Positions 56,938-64,000 of a DNA stretch of 64,000 nt are shown here, in pieces (positions within the stretch are counted from its first letter, which is position 1; the number at the start of each line of letters is the position of its first letter). Made by a program: the position numbers and the translations under genes. The notes under the pieces were generated by a model. The model was given only the letters and a program-made list of their open reading frames with translations, was not told where the DNA came from and did not search any database. This DNA comes from Chelydra serpentina (Eukaryota > Chordata > Testudines > Chelydridae), in contig JBAIAC010000004.1 of the NCBI GenBank assembly GCA_037349315.1, forward strand, positions 27,965,001 through 28,029,000. Reading direction: 5' to 3'.

Positions 56938-58375
56938 TAGGGCTGTCGATTAATCACAGTTAACTCACGCGATTAATTCAAAAAAATTAATCGCGATTAA
57001 TCACAGCTTTAATCGCACTAATAGAATACCAATTGAAATTTATTAAATACTTCCATGATAAAGAGTTTTCACTACAGTACTTGTATGAGGTGAACTGAAA
57101 AATACTATTTCTTTTGTTTATCATTTTACAGTGCAAATTTTGTAATAAAATAATAGTATAATGTGAGCACTGTACACTTCATATTCTGTGTTGTAATTGA
57201 AATCAATGCAATTTACAAATATAGATTTTTTTTTTGATTACATATCTGCACTCAAAACAATGTAAAACTTTAGAGCCTATAAGTCCACTCAGTCCTACTT
57301 CTTGTTCAGCCAATTGCTCAGACAAACAAGTTTGTTTACATTTACGGGAGATAATGTTGCCCACTTCTTATTTACAGTGTCACCTGAAAGTGAGAACAGG
57401 CGTTCACATGGCACTTTTGTAGCCGGCGTTGCAAGGTATTTACGTGCCAGATATGCTAAGCATTCGTATGCCCCTTCATGCTTCGGCTACCATTCCAGAG
57501 GACATGCTTCCATGCTGATGATGCTTGCAAAAAAAAAAAGTGTTAATTCAATTTGTGACTCAACTCTTTGGGGCGAATTGTATGTCCCCTGCTCTGTTTT
57601 ACCTGAATTCTGCCATACATTTCATGTTATAGCAGTCTCGGATGATGCCCCAGCATGTTATTCGTTTTAAGAACACTTTCACTTCAGAGTTGACAAAAGG
57701 CAAATAACGTTCCAATGTGAGATTTCTAAAGATAGCTATAGCACTCGACCCAATGTTTAGGAATCTGTAGTGCCTTCCAAAATTTGAGAGGGATGAGGTG
57801 TGGAGCATGCTTTCAGAAGTCTTTAAAGAACAACACTCCGATGCGGAACCCGAACCACCACCAAAAAAATCAGACTTTTGCTGGTGGCATCTGACTCAGA
57901 TGATGGAAAATAACATGTCGATCCACGCTGCTTTGGATCGTTATCGAGCAGACGCTATCATCAGCATGGACGCATGTCTTCTGGAATGGTGGTTGAAGCA
58001 TGAAGGGACATATGAATCTTTAATGCATCTGGCACGTAAATATCTTGTGATGCCGGCTACAACAGTGCTGTGTGGATGCCTGTTGTCACTTTCAGGTGAT
58101 ATTGTTAACAAGAAGCGGCAGCATTATCCCCTGCAAATGTAAAGAAACTTGTTTCTATCGGTAATTGGCTGAACAAGAAGTAGGACTGAATGGATTTGTA
58201 GGTTTTACATTGGTTTATTTTTGAATGCATTTTTTTTTGTACATAATGCTACATTTTTAAGTTCAGCTTTCATGCTAAAGAGATTGCACTACAGTACTTG
58301 TATTAGGTGAATTCAAAGATACTATTTCTTTTCTTTTTTTTACAATGCAAATATTTGTAATCCTCTTTCACGTGA
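56938..58375 (+). mobile_element. decayed hAT-like element with internal inverted repeat
   Basis: The left end TAGGGCTGTCGATTAATC continues with 'gcgattaa' blocks. A transposase remnant lies at 57,798-58,142. An inverted repeat links about 57,294-57,522 and 57,961-58,190, so the left half holds an antisense copy of the transposase 3' end. 'cactacagtacttgtat' occurs near both ends in direct orientation (57,072 and 58,288). No right terminus or target duplication was found, so the element is probably cut off near 58,375. Confidence 0.75.
57798..58142 (+). pseudogene. hAT transposase C-terminal remnant
   Basis: The 114-residue frame ends with LLEWWLKHEG (51-60), LARKYLVMPATTV (68-80) and SGDIVNKKR (90-98). 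These are the EWW...LARKYL..PAT...S..GDIV..KR features of the hAT dimerisation region. The usual SER motif reads CGC here, which departs from the consensus. Upstream it contains an acidic and proline-rich segment (EPEPPPKKSD). The rest of the transposase is not recognisable in one frame, so the copy is dead. It is not related to the ZMYM-type transposase at 24,619. Confidence 0.75.
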
Positions 58376-58429
58376 TTTTCCTGCTGCTCAGGTATTGGAA
58401 TCAAGCATTGAGATTACATGAGCACCTCC

Positions 58430-59690
58430 CAACTTTTCTCTCCTGAATTCCTAGTTTAAAGCTCTTTTCATCAGTTGTGCCAACCTCCATCCCAGAAGTC
58501 TGTTTCCCTCCCTGCTCAGGTTGAAACCATCCCACGAGAACAGTCCTCTGTTGGTGAATGCGTCCCAGTGGTCTAACACCTCAAAGCCCTCCTCATAGCA
58601 CCGTTGTGTGAGTCATCCGTTGATCATCATAATTTTCTCTTGCCTTTGCTCTCTTCCTCCAGGTATAGGTACAATCCCACTGAAGATCACGTATCAGAGA
58701 GGTAGCTGTGTTAGTCTGTATCCACAGAAACAACGAGGAGTCCGGTGGCACCTTAAAGACTAACAGATTTATTTGGGCGAAAGCTTATGCCCAAATAAAT
58801 CTGTTAGTCTTTAAGGTGCCACCGGACTCCTTGTTGTTTTTACTGAAGATCACCTGAGCTTTCATTTCTTTAAGCGTCTTCCTCAGCCTGGTGTATTCTT
58901 CCTTAATGCATCCTAATGAGAATCTAGCAGTATTCTTTGTCTCCGTGTGAAGAACAATCAGCGGATTCTTGCCTGCTCCCATTAGGATCCTCTTCAGCCT
59001 CAGGTCCACATTCCATATATTATAGCTCTGGGCAGACAGCACACCCTTGTATTCTCCAGATCAGCTCTGGTGACAGGCCTTTCTGTTCTTCTTGGTAGGA
59101 AGTCCCCAATCACATAGACCTGCCTCTTCCTGGTGTTTGGGAAGGCTCAGCCTCCCCCAGCCTATAATAACTGCCGCCCATGCCTCTTCCCCTCTTCTTG
59201 TAGGACTAGCCGCTCTTCTCTTCTTCCTTGCTCTTCCATCTTCTGTTACTGACTGCCTCCTCCTTTCATTTTCCAACTCAGCAAACCTATTCCTCAGCTC
59301 TATTTCTCCTTCGCTAGCCGGTCTTTTCCTCTGCCTTGTTCTCATAGTCACACGCTTCCACTGGCCACTTTTCTCATGTTCTCATGATCTGCAAGTCTTG
59401 ACGTTTCCCTTCAGCCTTTTCTCTCCTTCTCTCTATCATCTGCTCAAATCCCCTTAGAAACTCAACCATAGTTTCTAGCTGCATCTCCAAACCTCTGGCC
59501 TTCTCTTCCTTTAGGTCTATCAGGAGACACTTCATACAAACAAAGCACCTTTCAAGTACCCTCTCCAGAAGATCGTGCATCCTGCAGCTTCCACATCTAG
59601 TCACCTTCATTCCATGGGTCGCTACCATTGCTGCTTCTGTAGCTGTCATAGCCTTCCCTCGTAAATGCCCGTCAAAAAGGAAAAACAAAC
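58430..59690 (-). repeat. CR1 LINE ORF1 region (antisense)
   Basis: Minus-strand frames hold a basic segment (ARKKRRAASPTRRG), an upstream zinc-finger-like CGSC...CFVCMKC segment within 59,374-59,688, and a C-terminal part with RLRKTLKEMKAQVIF, as in the esterase-like domain of CR1 ORF1 proteins. Family sequence continues to about 58,430. The frames are separated by stops and shifts. All other CR1 copies here are 3' ends, so this is the only ORF1 remnant. Confidence 0.72.
58691..58841. mobile_element. Penelope-like fold-back with 12-bp target duplication
   Basis: It is bracketed by ACTGAAGATCAC at 58679-58690 and 58842-58853. Arms of at least 42 bp (58737-58778 and 58789-58830) are perfectly complementary. 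The 10-base loop GAAAGCTTAT is part of the hammerhead-like motif of this family. The left part keeps the 3' end GAGAGGTAGCTGTGTTAGTC. It inserted into the CR1 ORF1 remnant. Confidence 0.92.
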
Positions 59691-59768
59691 AAACAATAAA
59701 ACTACTATCCTGACAGCACTAAAAAAGTGCAATCCCTAGGAAAAGAGATATAATGGGAAAAAATGAGA

Positions 59769-60157
59769 GCAAAGCTGGTTGAAAAATTATTTCAAATTTA
59801 CAAAATGGTCCAAGTGGACCTATTTTTCATAATGTTTTAAACGGAAAAAGGAATCACATTTTTTATCAAAATCATTATTTAAATGTTTGATTCCCCAAAG
59901 CAGTGTTTTTATTATTTCATATAAAAAATTTCATTTACCAAAAAAACAGGTTTTCAGTAAACAAAAAAATGCCACTGAGTTCTAAAGCAATTTTGACAAA
60001 ATTGTTTAAAAAAATTGATAAAGACATCACTGGAAATGTTGTAAAAAGTGGAAAATATCTATAATTTTGATGATTTTTCTTGAAGAGTTGTTTTAAAAAA
60101 TAGGCAATTTTGTCATGAAAAACCTTTTACACAGGAAATTTCAGCCAGCTCTAATAC
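59769..60157. mobile_element. A+T-rich fold-back DNA element
   Basis: AGCTGGTTGAAAAATT at 59,776 is mirrored by AATTTCAGCCAGCT at 60,138. The interior is A/T-rich with no frame. No target duplication was found, and the superfamily is undetermined. Confidence 0.6.
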
Positions 60158-60804
60158 AGAGTAAAATCACCATCTAAAAGAATAAAGGAAAATCGTTGGC
60201 ATTTGTGTGCCCTATTAGTCCAAGGGAGCTCAACTCTGTTGACTTTCTGGGCACAGGGCAAGCTTGGTTCATTTATTTATTCATTCATTCAGGCATTAAC
60301 TCAAGGGGCTGAATATGGACTGTATTTAACCTCATCAGGGAATCTTATTTTTTCTAACTGCCAGTTTTCTTTTTGAATTGTTGTGTTATATGTATTGTAC
60401 ATGCACCCAGAGGTTTAACAGTGGGTTCAATTTTAAACAACTTCAAAGGAAGCCTGGGATAAATGGGACTTGTAAACAGTAAAGAACAAACGATTCATCA
60501 GTAATTCATTATGTTTACCAGCCACACATCAAACGAAGCAACATAAATTGTACAAGTTCAAGATGGAAAATACTTATGAGAACGTCCAATACACTCTGGC
60601 CTGAGCAGAATCTATGGCCTGATTCTGCTCTCACATGGATGTAAACCAGGAATAACTTGGGGTGAATAACTCGAAAATCAGGAATGACTGAATTAACTGG
60701 GCCTGTTTCTCCCCTCACTTCTCAATGTAAATCTAGACTGGCTGAAGCCAACTGAAAAGTGCAAAACTAATATGAGGTTAGAAATCACCAAATAGGACAA
60801 TCAG

Positions 60805-60975
60805 GGCTTAACTAGTATAGTTAAAGTAGGTACAGCTCACCTAGTTTGGATGCAGATATATCAATAGATAGGTGCTTTATACCAGTGTAGTTATTCCTGT
60901 ACAGGAAGGGGAATTAACTATACTGGTATAAGTCTCCTTAATGCTGGTATAACTGTGTCTACACTGTGGGCAGCG
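60805..60975. mobile_element. fragment of a 'gtctacact' DNA transposon
   Basis: Internal inverted segments ('ataccagtgtagttattcc' / 'ggaattaactatactggta') sit next to a terminal-like 'actgtgtctacactgtgggc'. The left boundary is unclear. Confidence 0.45.
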
Positions 60976-62540
60976 CTTTGAAGTGCGAGTGTGGTCGCGT
61001 GCGAGCGTTGGTAATCCACCTCTCAGAGCTGTTGTTTCAGGCTGCCTGCAGACTCTGGAAGACAATACTGAATCAGTTTAAACTTGGTTCACATTTTCTA
61101 AGTTATCTTCACAAAAATAGAGGTCAAATGCTGCTAATGTCATGCTTGTGGAATTACAGACTATAGTGAAAATTGGACCCATGTAATTACTTGGGCCCAT
61201 AGATTATCACTCTAGAGGAGGATTAAGTTCTGTTGATGATCTCTAATTCAGCGATATCCCACCTTACTATGTGCTGAGATATTTGAGTTTATAAGGAAGT
61301 CTGTTCCCAATCTAGATGTAAACAAGTGAACAATAACTGAGGTTATTAACTTGACTCCTGTTCCCTGTCTCAGGGGGCATACAGTCTAACATCTGAAGGC
61401 CACGCCGTTCAGTTCACAGTAACTGGTTGACCAGGTATAGATCCAACCTCAAACACTATTGCAAAGGAATGAATAAATGGGGCACTTGAAAGGCCTCCCC
61501 CACAGCACGTGCGCCCACATGCACAGTCCTTTCCTTTCTCTGATTTTGCTGGTGATAAGGAGACAGATGTGGCAGAGCAACATAACATTCCAAGCAGTAT
61601 CACCTGTGATACTGACCCTTCCACATAAAGGAGCACTGTGCACCCTTCAGCCCAAGCAGGATACATCATGTTTACTTCCCATTATAATCAATACTGAGAA
61701 CAGTGTTGCTATAACTTCCCATCCCCTATGATATCATCACTGGTATAGCAGTGTAGGAGTATTCCCAGTTCCAGACAGTGTTCCATTCAGTTAACAGTGG
61801 TTTTGCTTGTTATAGCTTCCCTTATTTCTTTTCCCCTTGATGCTCTGTGACCTCGCTTTAGCATCAAACATGATGTGGCATACATGGGATGTGGCATGCA
61901 GTGTGAGGAGGCCAGGAGGAGGGGGGTTCTGCCAGCAACATTGAAGCGGAACTATAGTGTAACAATGGTAGCAAATCTATTTCCTGATGTATTTGGTGCA
62001 AGCTCTTTCCTGGCACTGATCTGCTTTCTTGTGCCAACTTAATCGTTAGTGAATTAGCAAATAAGTTTTAAAAAAATTCACTAATGCGATGATGTACTCA
62101 GCATAAAGTAGCCTCATGAGTGTTTACTGGTTGAGTCTGCCCTGCTGCCCATTCCCATCCTGCTTGTGTAATGGCATCTTTGGTGCTTCAGGACATTTTC
62201 TATTTTAACCAGGTTCTGTCCATCAAGGCATAAGCTAAGATACTTGTGAATCACCAACAGGCCACCTGCCTAGCCATTGTTATTAGGCTGTGGTGAGCTC
62301 TTTAGTACTTGGACCTTTTCTTTTAGGTAGGATTTTCAAAAGCATTCAGTGTTGGTCTAACTCTGCACCCATTGAGGTCAATGGGATGTTGATTCCAGTG
62401 GGAGCAGAATTAGCCAATTCTCAGTGCTTTTGAGAATCCCATCTTTCCCTCCTTGTGAAGCACCATACACTGTGAAAACAACATCAATCACGTGTGTTGT
62501 GTATTTAGCAAAAATATGGTGTACACATAATAGTATTAAT

Positions 62541-63200
62541 AGATTTTAAGGCCAAAAGGGATCATTATGACCTCTTGCATAATACAGGATGCAGAAATTC
62601 ACCCAGTGATTCCTGCATCGACTCCAATAACTTGTAGTTATCTGAGAACTTATCTTTCAACAAAAGTAGTCTTGATATGGCTGCAGATGATGGAGAATGT
62701 GTAATTGGAGAGGAATGTTGATCCAGTGGTTAGGATGCTAACCTGGGACTTTGGAAACCCAGGTTTGATTCCCTGTTCAATCACAGACTTCCTTTGTGAT
62801 ATTTAGTAAGTCACTTAGCCTCTCTATGTGTCAGTTCCCTATCTGTAAAATGAGGATAATAGAACTTCTCTACCTCACAGGGGTGTGGTGAGGATAAATA
62901 CATTAGAGATTGTGAGGCAGTCAAATACCTATGGAGATGGGGACATATAAGTAGCTAAGATAGAATTACCCTCACTGTTAAAGAACTGCACCTTATTTCC
63001 AGTCTGAATTTGTCTAGGTTCAACTTCCAGCCATTGGCTCTTGTTATACCTTTATCTGCTAAGTTAAAGAGACCTCTATTATCAGAAAAACATACTAGAT
63101 GTAGATACATCTAGACCGTGATCAAGTCACCTCTTTGTTTTCAGTAAGATCAATAGATTAATGCGTTTGAGTATAACTCACCTATTCATACAATCATTAT
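62541..63200 (-). repeat. CR1-like LINE 3' end (antisense), split by a MIR
   Basis: 'agattttaaggccaaaaggg' to about 62,700 and 'ccagtctgaatttgtctagg' after about 62,990 are antisense CR1-like sequence in the expected order. The block between them is the MIR annotated separately. Confidence 0.65.
62700..62965 (+). repeat. MIR SINE (sense)
   Basis: The head 'gatccagtggttaggatgct', 'aacccaggtttgattccctg', then 'ctgtaaaatgaggataatag' and 'ctcacaggggtgtggtgagg' are in MIR order. It is nearly full length. Confidence 0.9.
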
Positions 63201-63765
63201 GAGGTGTCTCATTGTAAAACGACTTTGATTATTTGAAATAATTGATCAGGGTTGTCCAGCCAGCTGTTTTGCATTAGTCTGTCCTTTGCTAGGCTAAAGC
63301 TATTCAGGAACATCATATTGCTCACTTCATTTCCTCCCATCGTCTAATTCAGCCTATCAGAAGTCTACTCACCGACTTGCTCCAGGCAGGTAATGGTTGA
63401 AGGATGAGGAATATATCGTTTATTTTTAAATTAGCATCCATCAGCTAGTACTCCTGAATTATGTTGGTGACTGAAGTCTGTGACACTAGTTGTGGATCTA
63501 GGCAAAAGCAGGATACCCAAGGCTTTTGGATGGATGCCTTTTTATCATTTTTTACATGTGAGTAGATGCTTTACCTGGAATACTGTTGTTGTGATTTATA
63601 TAATGATAATGCTTAGAAATTAGGGTTCCATTGCTAGGTGCTGAACAAACTTGTAGTAAAAAGACATGCCTTATCCCAAAGCCCTTATAATCTAGATGGT
63701 GGTATATTTTCAGGGTAGTTTTTCTGGGGTGATATAATTCTTTTCCCGTATTTGCTTTTATTTAG

Positions 63766-64000
63766 CCGACAATGTCAACCTGCTTTTCCATCGGTGCCGG
63801 TACAGCAGCACAGTCCAATGTCCTCCCAGGCCTCCTCCATTACTGGCCCACTGCACTCAGCAACCTTGCCACCACTCCCTTCAGCTGCAACTGCCCAGCC
63901 TCCACCTGTGACACCACCAAGCCAGCAGCTCACGCCTGATGCATATGCCATTGTGGAGCGAGCGCAGCAAATGGTGGAGATGCTGTCGGAGGAGAATCAT
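63766..64000 (+). CDS. AMOTL1: AMOTL1 coding exon, start of coiled-coil region (runs off the window)
   Basis: The acceptor TTTTATTTAG ends at 63765. The first C completes AGC (Ser), then RQCQPAFPSVPVQQHSPMSS, a Pro/Ser/Thr-rich linker, and AYAIVERAQQMVEMLSEENH at the edge. The last stretch is the opening of the conserved angiomotin coiled-coil (AMOT homology) region that binds lipids and mediates dimerisation. The phase agrees with the exon ending at 52017. Exons after 64,000 should carry the rest of the coil and the C-terminal PDZ-binding end. Confidence 0.96.

Larger units (their letters stand above)
52018..63765 (+). other. AMOTL1: AMOTL1 intron, 11.7 kb
   Basis: The intron begins GTAATT and ends TTTTATTTAG. 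It contains the CR1, hAT and Penelope-like pieces listed separately. A C run at 53,203-53,218 is followed by A-rich sequence. Stretches at 52,730-53,600, 53,840-54,790, 60,180-60,800 and 60,980-62,540 show nothing identifiable beyond short 'attctgctctcacatggatg'-type repeat traces. Confidence 0.92.

Noticed and set aside
1..64000. CRISPR arrays, bacterial operons, or retroviral gag/pol/env genes
   Set aside because: No regularly spaced repeats, no prokaryotic gene layout, and no retroviral protease, polymerase or envelope motifs were seen in the reading frames.

Overview
This is vertebrate nuclear DNA, most likely from a turtle. One host gene is recognisable, AMOTL1 (angiomotin-like 1), on the + strand. 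The turtle call is an inference from the repeats: a tRNA-derived SINE with a CR1-like tail (the tortoise Pol III/SINE type), many CR1 LINE pieces, Penelope-like retroelement ends, old MIR/L2 copies and many non-autonomous hAT-type elements that still show 8-bp target-site duplications.

Layout. 1-13,300: repeats only, including a 55-bp-arm palindrome, several non-autonomous DNA transposons, MIR copies and a 5'-truncated Penelope-like element with a GIY-YIG endonuclease reading frame. 13,300-13,620: a CpG-rich stretch ending in a short exon candidate (start codon at 13,603, donor at 13,619). Its phase fits the first clear AMOTL1 exon, so it is proposed as an alternative first coding exon. 13,619-48,433: a repeat-rich intron. 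It holds a complete 3.7-kb hAT element (24,335-28,035) with a broken transposase, itself interrupted by a 331-bp MITE. 48,434-48,583, 51,111-52,017 and 63,766-64,000: AMOTL1 coding exons. The last runs off the window as the coiled-coil region begins. The introns between them hold CR1 pieces (3' ends and an ORF1 remnant), a second decayed hAT element, and SINEs.

The AMOTL1 exons keep the elements that link angiomotins to Hippo signalling: an LPTY motif, two PPEY motifs, an HxRxxS LATS-type site and a tankyrase-type RxxxxG motif. The rest is transposable-element history, readable in layers from the nesting.

The most interesting non-genic signal is a set of hammerhead-ribozyme-like motifs in the 3' ends of Penelope-like copies (199-236, 5,844-5,881, 11,014-11,051, two at 29,125-29,321, 45,541-45,583). 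Several of these copies are arranged as fold-backs flanked by 12-15-bp target duplications. All positions were read by eye; no alignment or database search was run.
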